From JAEXNA01 sp050486105 (lineage in GTDB: Bacteria; Vulcanimicrobiota; Xenobia; Xenobiales; JADMJV01), in assembly GCA_050486105.1 (NCBI GenBank), contig JBJHCR010000373.1, positions 1-5,945 on the forward strand: 5,945 nt of DNA, in the 5' to 3' direction. How positions within the stretch are numbered: the stretch's first letter is position 1; every line of letters begins with the position of its first letter. The position numbers were made by a program, and so were the translations under genes. This document shows, piece after piece, positions 1-5,850 of this stretch. Below the pieces are notes generated by a model. It ran no database searches. It saw nothing but the letters and a program-made list of their open reading frames with translations, and was not told where the DNA came from.

Positions 1-120
1 GTGCAAGGAGTGAGCGGCCTGAGGAGCGGATAATAGTTGGACCTATTTGAGCACCGGAAGGGTGATCACGACGCAGCAATCGGGCCGCATGAGGACGCGA
101 GGCGAGGTTCTCCTACGCAC
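1..120. other. Non-coding or gene-edge sequence with no supported gene
   Basis: No frame on either strand gives a convincing protein here. The longest minus-strand reading through this stretch ends at a TAG near position 48 and matches nothing I recognise. A short perfect palindrome, GTGATCAC, lies at 62-69. The GAGCGG words near 12-28 look mildly repetitive. It could be the edge of a repeat or a decayed gene that continues outside the window, but nothing in the sequence proves this. Confidence 0.3.
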
Positions 121-141
121 CAAGTGGGTTTAACCCACTTG
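121..141. repeat. 21-bp palindrome, possible hairpin after the small ORF
   Basis: Two perfect 10-bp arms (CAAGTGGGTT at 121-130 and AACCCACTTG at 132-141) flank a single central T. On the minus strand it begins four bases after the stop codon of the 66-codon candidate gene, where a transcription terminator stem would sit. No run of T follows on either strand, so it is not a canonical Rho-independent terminator. It could be an RNA-stabilising stem or a protein-binding dyad. The arms share the word AACCCACYTG with the stem-loop at the other end of the window (around 5915). Confidence 0.55.
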
Positions 142-145
142 ACCG

Positions 146-346
146 TTAGGCTGCCCAAGGCAACGCCTGGAGGCCCGATGCGAGGGTGATGGAAACTTCA
201 CCACCGCAACAGCTCAAAAAGCTCCTGGGTTCCCGAGCCTCATTTTTCTTAGGGACCATGGCTCGCTCAATTTTGGTCTTCTTCTGTAAGCCTTCTAGGC
301 GCTTTAAGGCCGACTTCATCCGGTCTTGGTGGGGACAATGCTCCAT
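146..346 (-). CDS. Small hypothetical protein (66 aa) with a strong ribosome binding site
   Basis: I do not recognise this protein. It starts with ATG at 346 and stops with TAA at 148-146. What supports it is the ribosome binding site: AAGGAGG lies five bases before the ATG, better than the sites in front of ddl and metG. The N-terminal half (about residues 9-40) is rich in Lys, Arg and Glu and could form a basic helix. The second half holds a Cys-Cys-Gly-Gly stretch (about residues 46-49) and a hydrophobic C-terminal end. There is no clear signal peptide or membrane helix. It lies 96 bp downstream of ddl on the same strand and is followed at once by a palindrome. It may be a genuine small gene, a decayed fragment, or chance. 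An opposing plus-strand ORF (starting near 186) covers the same DNA but has a poorer start site. Confidence 0.4.
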   Translation of the reverse strand: MEHCPHQDRMKSALKRLEGLQKKTKIERAMVPKKNEAREPRSFLSCCGGEVSITLASGLQALPWAA

Positions 347-351
347 CTACT

Positions 352-358
352 CCTCCTT
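352..358 (-). promoter_or_regulatory. Shine-Dalgarno site AAGGAGG for the small ORF
   Basis: The minus strand reads AAGGAGG, then AGTAG, then ATG. This is a seven-base match to the anti-Shine-Dalgarno sequence at five-base spacing. It is the main reason for calling the small gene and its start. Confidence 0.5.
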
Positions 359-409
359 CAGGGACCCTGGTATCTCAGGAGTAGAGTAGCCCTAATGAGA
401 CTCCCCTGT

Positions 410-427
410 CCGTGACAGCTGTCACGG
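410..427. repeat. Perfect 18-bp palindrome downstream of ddl
   Basis: CCGTGACAG at 410-418 is followed directly by its exact reverse complement CTGTCACGG at 419-427. It begins 15 bp past the ddl stop codon. Outside it, CCCCT (403-407) can pair with AGGGG (435-439), so in RNA the whole of 403-439 could fold into a compound stem. There is no T tract after it on the minus strand. It may be a ddl 3'-end stem (Rho-dependent or processed end) or an operator-like dyad. The perfect even symmetry favours a protein-binding dyad over a hairpin, but this is inference. Confidence 0.6.
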
Positions 428-442
428 TTGAAGGAGGGGCTT

Positions 443-1567
443 CTATTGAGTTTGGTTTCTAGTGCGGTCTTCGAACCTTTCGAAAGCTAGAGCGATCAGG
501 TCGTCAAGGACCTCCGCATAAGCCTTTCCACTCTCTCGCCACAGCATGGAATACATAGAAATGGGAGTGAAACCTGGCATGGTGTTCACTTCGTTGAGAT
601 ACAGCGCCCCATCACCAGCGACATCCAGGAGAAAATCCACTCGAGACAACCCGTTCAAGTCCAGCGTGCGGTAGGTCTGAAGAGCCAAGGCTTGCAAAGC
701 TTCGGCAACCTTCGGCTCTAGGACTGCCGGTATCTGAATCTTCTGACCCTCGGTCTCAAAGTACTTGGTCTGATAGTCGTAAAACTCGCCTTGGTGAATG
801 ATCTCCCCCGGCACAGAAACCTGGGCGTAGTCGTTACCGAGCACCGCAAGTTCGATCTCTCGGGGACTGTTCAAACCCTTCTCGATGAGGATCTTACGGT
901 CAAAGGAGACCGCCGTTTCGATACCCGCAACCAATTGCTCTCGATTCCAGACTTTAGAGATCCCCACCGAGGAGCCCAAATTGCAAGGCTTAACGAAAGC
1001 GGGATAACCAGCCACCTTTTCGATACTCTCCAGCAGAGAATCTCGAGTAGCCGTCCCCGAACTGGACTCCCACTCGGACCGAAGAAGCGTCGAAGCGGGC
1101 AAGACCGGCAACCCCCCCTCCTGGCACACAGCCTTCATCAGTGACTTATCCATGCCCAACGACGAAGCCAACACCCCCGCCCCGACGTAGGGGATATCCA
1201 CCATCTCCAGCAGGCCCTGAAGGGTTCCATCCTCTCCGAAAGTCCCGTGAATAACGGGAAAGATGAGATCGATCCCCTCCACCTCTGCTGACCCGGATAG
1301 ACTGCCGCGGTGACCGCTGCCACCCGGTTTCCAGGACAAGGCTTCAGCAGAACTGAAACCTGTAGTGGTGAGGGAGCGAACGTCTTGCTCCAATTGTCGG
1401 CGAGCCAACGAAGGCCCAAGCCACATACCATCTCTGCTCACGTAAATGGGAACCGCTTCATATCGCTCGGGATCGAGATTTTGAAGGACCGAACGAGCAG
1501 ACATTACGGAAATTTCGTGCTCACCGGAACGTCCGCCGAAGACCACACCAACTTTGATTCTTGTCAT
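443..1567 (-). CDS. ddl: D-alanine--D-alanine ligase
   Basis: This cytoplasmic ATP-grasp enzyme joins two D-alanines using ATP, supplying the dipeptide that MurF adds to the peptidoglycan precursor. At 374 residues it is a full-length, long-form (DdlA-like) ligase. Family motifs appear in order: GGRSGEHEIS (11-20, with the catalytic Glu16), HGTFGEDGTLQG (about 107-118), MDKS (139-142), KPCNLGSSVG (193-202), RVDF (309-312) and NEVNTMPGFT (326-335, Mg/ATP and D-Ala2 binding). The omega loop reads YDYQTKY (263-269). Tyr269 lines up with Tyr216 of E. coli DdlB, so the enzyme should make D-Ala-D-Ala rather than the D-Ala-D-Lac of VanA-type ligases. The ATG at 1567 is chosen because family homology begins within a few residues of it. 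No Shine-Dalgarno is visible in front of it. It is divergent from metG, and no other cell-wall gene is beside it in the window. Confidence 0.97.
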   Translation of the reverse strand: MTRIKVGVVFGGRSGEHEISVMSARSVLQNLDPERYEAVPIYVSRDGMWLGPSLARRQLEQDVRSLTTTGFSSAEALSWKPGGSGHRGSLSGSAEVEGIDLIFPVIHGTFGEDGTLQGLLEMVDIPYVGAGVLASSLGMDKSLMKAVCQEGGLPVLPASTLLRSEWESSSGTATRDSLLESIEKVAGYPAFVKPCNLGSSVGISKVWNREQLVAGIETAVSFDRKILIEKGLNSPREIELAVLGNDYAQVSVPGEIIHQGEFYDYQTKYFETEGQKIQIPAVLEPKVAEALQALALQTYRTLDLNGLSRVDFLLDVAGDGALYLNEVNTMPGFTPISMYSMLWRESGKAYAEVLDDLIALAFERFEDRTRNQTQ

Positions 1568-1651
1568 GGGGCGATTTTCGGCTCAAAGACCCCCGACCCT
1601 GGTAGGCCAAAGGGCAAGGACCTTTCTTTTCTTCAAGCGAACGCCCCGCCT
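1568..1651. promoter_or_regulatory. Divergent ddl/metG intergenic region
   Basis: These 84 bp separate the starts of two divergently transcribed genes, so both promoters, or at least both leaders, should lie here or just inside the neighbouring coding sequence. I see no convincing -35/-10 pair on either strand. TTGTCA at 1561-1566 resembles a -35 box for metG, but only a weak -10 (TCAAAG) lies 16 bases further on. Neither start codon has a Shine-Dalgarno within the usual spacing. An AAGGAC word near 1616 is about 30 bases from the metG ATG. Confidence 0.4.
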
Positions 1652-3652
1652 ATGCCATCAAAGTTTTATCTCACCACGCCCATCTACTACGTCAACGCAC
1701 CCCCTCACATGGGCACGGGCTACACTACCATCCTCGCCGATGTCTTGGCCCGCTACTACCGCCGGAGAGGCATCGAAAGCCTCTTGGTCACCGGCTCTGA
1801 CGAGCACAGCCAAAACATCGCGGATCTTGCGGCAGCTCAAGGGATCACTCCTAAAGAATTCTGTGATCGTTTGATACCAGAGTTTCACCGAGCCTGGTCC
1901 CTGTTGGAGATTGGTCCTTATGGGTTTTTCCGCACCTCATCCCCAGAGCATCATAAAACGGTGCAGACTGTCTTTCAGAGGATCTTCGAGCAAGGAGACA
2001 TCTATAAGGCGGACTATTCAGGTTGGTATCACACCACCGACAATCGCTTCCTGGACGATGACGAGGTTCCAGCCGAACCGGAAAAGGATGCTCGACTGAA
2101 ATTCTTGACCGAGGAAGCCTACTTCTTTCGATTGTCCAAGTATCAAGACTTCTTACTTGAGTACCATCGGGAAAACCCCAGAGCCATCCAACCAGAATTT
2201 CGCAGAAACGAGATGCTCAATCGGATCAAAGAAGGCCTGAGAGACCTCTGCATCAGCCGGTCGAGCACCTCCTGGGGAGTCCCCCTTCCATGGGACCTGG
2301 ACCACGTTTTTTACGTTTGGGCCGACGCCCTGTTCACTTACATGACGGGCAGCGGCTTCGATGCCGAATTGGCCTGCGCCAACCTTCGCGCCGGCAAACC
2401 TGCCCTAGAAGGACAGCCCGAAACGAATTTCTGGCCGGCTCAACTCCACATCATGGCCAAAGACATCCCTTGGTTTCACACCATCATTTGGCCAGCCATT
2501 CTCCAGTCTGCAGGGCTTCCACTTCCTGAAGCCTGCTTGGTCCATGGCTACTGGAACTTTGAAGGCGCCAAAATGAGCAAGAGTCTTGGAAACGTTTTCC
2601 ACCCGACGGATGCCGTCGCCCTGGTGCAGGCTGCCGGAGTTCGGTATTTCGTTCTCCGGGAAGCTCCGGTGGGTTCCGACGGGAATTTCTCTGTCCGCGC
2701 CCTGACGGAACGCTACAACTATGATCTTGCTAACGACTTCGGAAATCTGGTTCATCGAATGATCACCATGGGAGACCGATTTCGCAAAGGTCGAGTTGAG
2801 CCAAACGTCGGTCCCTTCCCTCCTCATCAAGAGCTTCTGTCGCAAGCTTCCAAGGTTTTCACGAAGGTGTTGGAGGCCTATGAGGACAACCGCTTCAAAG
2901 AAGCGCTGGAACTCACCTGGGACTTGGTGAGGGGCCTAAACCGCCTGATCGACGATGAGAAGCCCTGGGTCCTCAATAAAGGGAAAAATGCCGACGATTC
3001 CGACAGGCTCGACTCCTTTTTTGCCGTAAGCTTCTTGGTACTCAGACAGGTTCTCGGGCTACTCTCACCAGTCATGCCGAGCGTCACCGAGAACATTCAC
3101 CAGCAGATCTCCTATCCGGAAGTCCATTCCTGGGAAGACCTCTCTTGGGACGATTTCGCCCAACCCCCTAGTAAGGGGTGGCAACTCGGTAAGTCGGTGA
3201 TCCTGCTTCCCAAGCTAGATTTGGAAAATTTGGAAGAAGAACTCAAGAACCGCCAAGGAGGCTCCATGTCCAATCCCCAAGCTACGCCGGCCCCGGAAAA
3301 GTCGGCAGACGAAGAGAAAAGCTCGTACATTGGCTACGAAGATTGGACCAAGATCAAAATCATAGCCGTGAAAGTTCTCCGGGCCGAAGCGGTGGATGGT
3401 GCCGACAAATTGCTTCGACTCACCGTCGACGACGGTCAACGACAAGACCGCACCATCGTCTCCGGGATCCGAAAGGATTACTCGCCTGAGGAGATGGAAG
3501 GCCGCACCATATTCATCATCGACAACCTGAAACCCCGAAAAATCTTCGGCATCGTGAGCGAGGGTATGCTGGTGGCCGCTGGAGGTCAAGGTGACCCGGT
3601 AACCTTGGTTTGTCCTGCGGCTGAACTGGCTCCGGGCACTCCCCTGGGTTAA
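1652..3652 (+). CDS. metG: Methionine--tRNA ligase with fused C-terminal tRNA-binding domain
   Basis: This cytoplasmic class I aminoacyl-tRNA synthetase charges tRNA-Met for initiation and elongation. It has 666 residues. The Rossmann catalytic core runs from about 4 to 345, with the HIGH-equivalent motif as HMGT (19-22), the GSDEHSQN motif (48-55), the insertion region (about 115-160), WADAL (223-227) and KMSKS (307-311). The anticodon-binding helical domain spans about 355-520. A Glu-rich linker (about 522-565) leads to an OB-fold tRNA-binding domain of EMAP/Trbp111/CsaA type (about 566-664), with the typical DKLLRLTVDDG, IVSGI and NLKPRKIFG motifs. The last His of HIGH is Thr, and the insertion has no cysteines, so the zinc knuckle is absent. 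The ATG at 1652 is chosen because homology starts at KFYLTTPIYYVN. The frame stays open for 342 bases upstream, but only antisense to ddl. A second possible start lies inside (3266). The gene ends 3 bp from the convergent phosphatase gene. Confidence 0.97.
   Translation: MPSKFYLTTPIYYVNAPPHMGTGYTTILADVLARYYRRRGIESLLVTGSDEHSQNIADLAAAQGITPKEFCDRLIPEFHRAWSLLEIGPYGFFRTSSPEHHKTVQTVFQRIFEQGDIYKADYSGWYHTTDNRFLDDDEVPAEPEKDARLKFLTEEAYFFRLSKYQDFLLEYHRENPRAIQPEFRRNEMLNRIKEGLRDLCISRSSTSWGVPLPWDLDHVFYVWADALFTYMTGSGFDAELACANLRAGKPALEGQPETNFWPAQLHIMAKDIPWFHTIIWPAILQSAGLPLPEACLVHGYWNFEGAKMSKSLGNVFHPTDAVALVQAAGVRYFVLREAPVGSDGNFSVRALTERYNYDLANDFGNLVHRMITMGDRFRKGRVEPNVGPFPPHQELLSQASKVFTKVLEAYEDNRFKEALELTWDLVRGLNRLIDDEKPWVLNKGKNADDSDRLDSFFAVSFLVLRQVLGLLSPVMPSVTENIHQQISYPEVHSWEDLSWDDFAQPPSKGWQLGKSVILLPKLDLENLEEELKNRQGGSMSNPQATPAPEKSADEEKSSYIGYEDWTKIKIIAVKVLRAEAVDGADKLLRLTVDDGQRQDRTIVSGIRKDYSPEEMEGRTIFIIDNLKPRKIFGIVSEGMLVAAGGQGDPVTLVCPAAELAPGTPLG
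3255..3652 (+). other. Internal Shine-Dalgarno and in-frame ATG in metG; possible separate tRNA-binding protein
   Basis: AAGGAGG (3255-3261) stands four bases before an ATG at 3266 that is in the metG reading frame (Met539). Translation from it would give a 128-residue protein: a Pro/Ala/Glu/Lys/Ser-rich tail of about 20 residues followed by the complete OB-fold tRNA-binding domain. Stand-alone proteins of this kind (Trbp111, CsaA, the Aquifex MetRS beta subunit) are known. The site is far stronger than that at the main metG start. The purine-rich match may also be a by-product of the Arg-Gln-Gly-Gly codons, so this is a candidate and not a proven gene. Confidence 0.4.
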
Positions 3653-3655
3653 GCC

Positions 3656-5488
3656 CTAATTCTCGGAGCGGGTTACGATCAAGAGTGTGACATCGTCATT
3701 AGGTGGTGTCTCTTTCCGAAAGCGTTGCACTTCCCGTTCGATGGTCTCCAAATGTTTGTAGAGCGGCTCTCGACTGGACAGGCTCTTAAGGAGTTCGAAA
3801 AGTCGCTCCTCGCCAAACTCTTCGCGCTCAGAATTCATGGCTTCGGTGATTCCATCGGTGTAAAGAAATAAGCATTCTCCAGTCTCTACCTGCAAGCGTT
3901 GCTCTTCGAACTGGAAGTCTGATAGCACTCCCAAGGCCAACCCTGAATGCACCTCGGGGACTTGCACCCCCTGGGCTCCTCCGTAACGCACCGGTGGATG
4001 GTGTCCGGCATTGGCGAAAGTCACCGAGCCATCTCCATCGAGGACTCCAAAAAACACGGTAGCAAACATCGTGGTCTCTTCCCGTTCACACAAAGCCTTA
4101 TTGACGACCTCAAGGCAATCTTTGGGAGGGAGACCTAGCCTTCCCAAATGCTCCAGGAGACTAGCGGTGAATGCCATATATATGGCTCCAGGAATCCCCT
4201 TCCCGCTGACGTCGCCCACCAGAAAACCGACCCGGTCGTCAGACACCGGGAAGACACTGACAAAATCACCTCCGACCTTTCGAGCAGCTCGGGAGAAGCC
4301 ATCAGCCTTACAGTGCTTCGAAGTGTAAGGAAACTTGGGAAGAATCGAGTCTTGAATCTTGGCTGCGATAGCGAGTTCACTGTCTAGCGTCTGCCGAGCA
4401 ACCACTGCTTCTTTCAGTTGCTCTAGGTAACCCTGAAGGTCGTCGAGCATGCTGTTGAAACTCGAGGTCAATCCTTTGATCTCTCGAGTGGCACTCTTCG
4501 GGGCGGCCACTCTTTCACGAAAGTTCGATTTCCCCATGAGTTCTACCGCTGCCGAGAGCTCCACCAGGGGTCGAGAGATCGATCGAGCCAGAAACGAAAG
4601 TGCCAGCATCAAAAGCCCTAGACCCACTATGGTGATCAGGGCCGACCCCCAAGCCAATCCATAGAGGTGACGAAAATTGTCTTCTTCCAGATAGACTACC
4701 CCGACAGTGAGTTCAAGCCCGTTCACCGGGGAGATCCCAACCCAAGCGGGTTTTCCATGAAAGGGTTCCCTTATCCGATAAAACTTGCTGTCGTCTCCCC
4801 CCAACAAGACTTGAGCGTTGAAATCGGAGCGCTCGTTGGTACTAGCTTTTGGAACCAACGAAGAGGCGAACAACACGGTGTTCCGAGTCGCCAAGAAGCC
4901 GTAGGCACTCCCCCCTTCCGGCCGCTCCAAAGGAGCCACCAGAAGCCTCACGGGGATCTCAACCACCACCATCAAACCGTCATAGATCACGATGTAGTGG
5001 ACGTGAGTGATCTGAGAGTCCGCCAGGGGAATCCTCCAAATCCCGGGATATAGGTCTTGACCTTCAGCCCAGTTTGAAATGCTCGAAGTAGGAAAAACCG
5101 GAGTCGCGCTCCTGATTTCGTCGTCAATGGTTCTTCGTACGGCTGTGTCTCCGGCGCTCAAACCTCGAATTTCTATAGAGGAGATCTGGGGGTTACCCTC
5201 CAGCAGGCGAAATAAGAGTGACTGAAAACGATCACTGTCGTTCTCAATATCCGAAAAAATCAGAGTTTGAAGGATGGTGCTCCCGACCGTTTCCGCATAG
5301 TTCAAGGTAGCTTTCACGCGGTCGGCCTGATAGCGTGCTAACAAAATCCCTTCGCTCTCTATTTCTCGAGTCAGAAAAGCTCTGGCACCAAAGTAGCCGA
5401 GAACCTCCAAGAACAGCAGCAGAACAGTAAAAATGCCACCGATGGAGAGAATCATTTTCTGTTGTAGAGTCATTGCGGACCGTTGCAA
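3656..5488 (-). CDS. Membrane-anchored HAMP / SpoIIE-type (RsbU-like) PP2C serine phosphatase
   Basis: This is a 610-residue inner-membrane signalling protein. TM helix 1 is at about 12-35. A periplasmic sensor region (about 36-275), probably Cache-like by size and position, follows. TM helix 2 is at about 276-300, a HAMP domain at about 301-354, a helical linker with the family signature AAKIQDSILP (375-384), and the PP2C/SpoIIE domain at about 395-607. Metal-site motifs are present: GGD (406-408), GDVSGKG (425-431), YTDG (543-546) and NDD (597-599). Family members dephosphorylate Ser/Thr on anti-anti-sigma (STAS) proteins, so an external signal may control a sigma factor or other partner switch. 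No such partner is in the window. The usual Tyr-Asp after GGDF is Val-Ser here. The start is TTG at 5488, supported by AAGGTGA six bases upstream. An ATG five codons inside (5473) has no such site. The gene is convergent with metG. Confidence 0.92.
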   Translation of the reverse strand: MQRSAMTLQQKMILSIGGIFTVLLLFLEVLGYFGARAFLTREIESEGILLARYQADRVKATLNYAETVGSTILQTLIFSDIENDSDRFQSLLFRLLEGNPQISSIEIRGLSAGDTAVRRTIDDEIRSATPVFPTSSISNWAEGQDLYPGIWRIPLADSQITHVHYIVIYDGLMVVVEIPVRLLVAPLERPEGGSAYGFLATRNTVLFASSLVPKASTNERSDFNAQVLLGGDDSKFYRIREPFHGKPAWVGISPVNGLELTVGVVYLEEDNFRHLYGLAWGSALITIVGLGLLMLALSFLARSISRPLVELSAAVELMGKSNFRERVAAPKSATREIKGLTSSFNSMLDDLQGYLEQLKEAVVARQTLDSELAIAAKIQDSILPKFPYTSKHCKADGFSRAARKVGGDFVSVFPVSDDRVGFLVGDVSGKGIPGAIYMAFTASLLEHLGRLGLPPKDCLEVVNKALCEREETTMFATVFFGVLDGDGSVTFANAGHHPPVRYGGAQGVQVPEVHSGLALGVLSDFQFEEQRLQVETGECLFLYTDGITEAMNSEREEFGEERLFELLKSLSSREPLYKHLETIEREVQRFRKETPPNDDVTLLIVTRSEN

Positions 5489-5494
5489 AAGACT

Positions 5495-5501
5495 TCACCT
5501 T
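5495..5501 (-). promoter_or_regulatory. Shine-Dalgarno AAGGTGA supporting the TTG start of the phosphatase
   Basis: The minus strand reads AAGGTGA, six bases, then TTG at 5488-5486. The spacing is right for the TTG and 15 bases too long for the first ATG (5473). This favours TTG initiation, which often lowers yield. Confidence 0.5.
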
Positions 5502-5520
5502 GCCCTCTCCTACCCCTTGG

Positions 5521-5539
5521 CAGAGCTCCTAGAGCTCTG
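5521..5539. repeat. 8-bp inverted repeat with 3-base centre, upstream of the phosphatase
   Basis: CAGAGCTC (5521-5528) and GAGCTCTG (5532-5539) are perfect arms around CTA. It lies about 20 bp upstream of the Shine-Dalgarno of the phosphatase gene. It could be an operator dyad or a leader hairpin. The word CTCCTAG in its middle (5526-5532) recurs at 5617 and 5831. Confidence 0.6.
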
Positions 5540-5618
5540 TAAACGAATGTCTTGAGGGATCAGCGACCCAATCCCAAATTCATTTATTGACAGAGCACTT
5601 GAGCATTCAGGACGAACT

Positions 5619-5646
5619 CCTAGCCTAGGGGTCCGGCCGGAAACCC
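5619..5646. repeat. Left arm of a 28-bp inverted repeat (arm A)
   Basis: This stretch matches the reverse complement of 5816-5843 at 25 of 28 positions, without gaps; the mismatches are at positions 6, 12 and 17. Its outer part, CCTAGCCTAGG, is itself a palindrome. Its inner part is GCCGGAAACCC, identical in both arms. The pair bounds a 225-bp unit (5619-5843). The arms resemble the terminal repeats of a small non-autonomous element or the closing stem of a structured RNA. No target-site duplication is evident outside the arms. Confidence 0.75.
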
Positions 5647-5653
5647 TCCCGTC

Positions 5654-5676
5654 GTCTAACTCGTCTATTATTGGGC
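5654..5676. repeat. Left arm of a second, interleaved inverted repeat (arm B)
   Basis: GTCTAAC (5654-5660) and ATTGGGC (5670-5676) match, as reverse complements, GTTAGAC (5859-5865) and GCCCAAT (5851-5857). The spacers are unequal (9 bases here, 1 base there). Because arm B lies inside arm A on the left while its partner lies outside on the right, the two pairings would cross (A-B-A'-B'). Confidence 0.5.
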
Positions 5677-5771
5677 ATGCGAAAACATCTAATTGTTGCC
5701 AAATATTCCCGAAAGCGTAGCGTTCCGTCTTCGGCCAATTACGCAAAATCATATGTTTCCGTCTGCCCAAA
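5670..5771. repeat. Inner imperfect inverted repeat and nested stem
   Basis: The stretch 5670-5688 matches the reverse complement of 5753-5771 at 15 of 19 positions. Nested inside, TAATTG (5690-5695) can pair with CAATTA (5736-5741), and CCGAA (5709-5713) with TTCGG (5730-5734). In RNA or single-stranded DNA this would make a long irregular hairpin of about 100 bases. ATTGGGC (5670-5676) is shared with arm B, so the two pairings compete. Confidence 0.45.
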
Positions 5772-5809
5772 ATATACTTCGTTATACTCGGACTTCGTAG
5801 CGCCTTCGG

Positions 5810-5829
5810 CTTGCCGGGTTTCCGGCGGG
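5810..5829. repeat. Hairpin with GTTT loop inside the right repeat arm
   Basis: CTTGCCGG and CCGGCGGG can form an 8-bp stem (two G-T pairs when read as plus-strand RNA) around the loop GTTT. It overlaps arm A' (5816-5843), so it is an alternative fold to the long-range A/A' pairing. Confidence 0.45.
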
Positions 5830-5843
5830 ACTCCTAGACTAGG
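5816..5843. repeat. Right arm of the 28-bp inverted repeat (arm A')
   Basis: This is the partner of 5619-5646. It ends in the palindrome TCCTAGACTAGGA (5832-5844). The similarity stops abruptly at both ends of the arm, which makes it look like a unit rather than diffuse base-composition similarity. Confidence 0.75.
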
Positions 5844-5850
5844 ATATCAC

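Noticed and set aside
128..151. A second attC-like word pair, GTTTAAC and GTTAGGC
   Set aside because: They lie only 24 bp apart in total and GTTTAAC is just the centre of the palindrome, so there is no room for an attC fold.
186..389. Plus-strand ORF of 67 codons opposite the small minus-strand gene
   Set aside because: It starts with GTG or ATG without a good ribosome binding site, shows no recognisable features and overlaps the better supported minus-strand ORF.
791..1144. Plus-strand ORF of 117 codons inside ddl
   Set aside because: It is antisense to well conserved ddl coding sequence and has no recognisable domain.
1481..1509. Possible metG promoter inside ddl, TTGAAG with TTACGG 17 bases later
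   Set aside because: The -10 match is poor and it lies over 140 bp from the metG start.
1310..1651. In-frame open extension of metG upstream of 1652, which would add 114 residues
   Set aside because: It lies antisense to the ddl N-terminal coding region and the intergenic gap, carries no MetRS homology, and the family N-terminus begins right after the ATG at 1652.
5587..5592. TTGACA, a consensus -35 box, on the plus strand
   Set aside because: No -10-like hexamer lies 16-18 bases downstream and no plus-strand gene follows.
5510..5770. Minus-strand ORF of 86 codons upstream of the phosphatase
   Set aside because: It runs through the inverted repeats, has no Shine-Dalgarno that I can see and no recognisable domain. 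It looks like a chance open frame.
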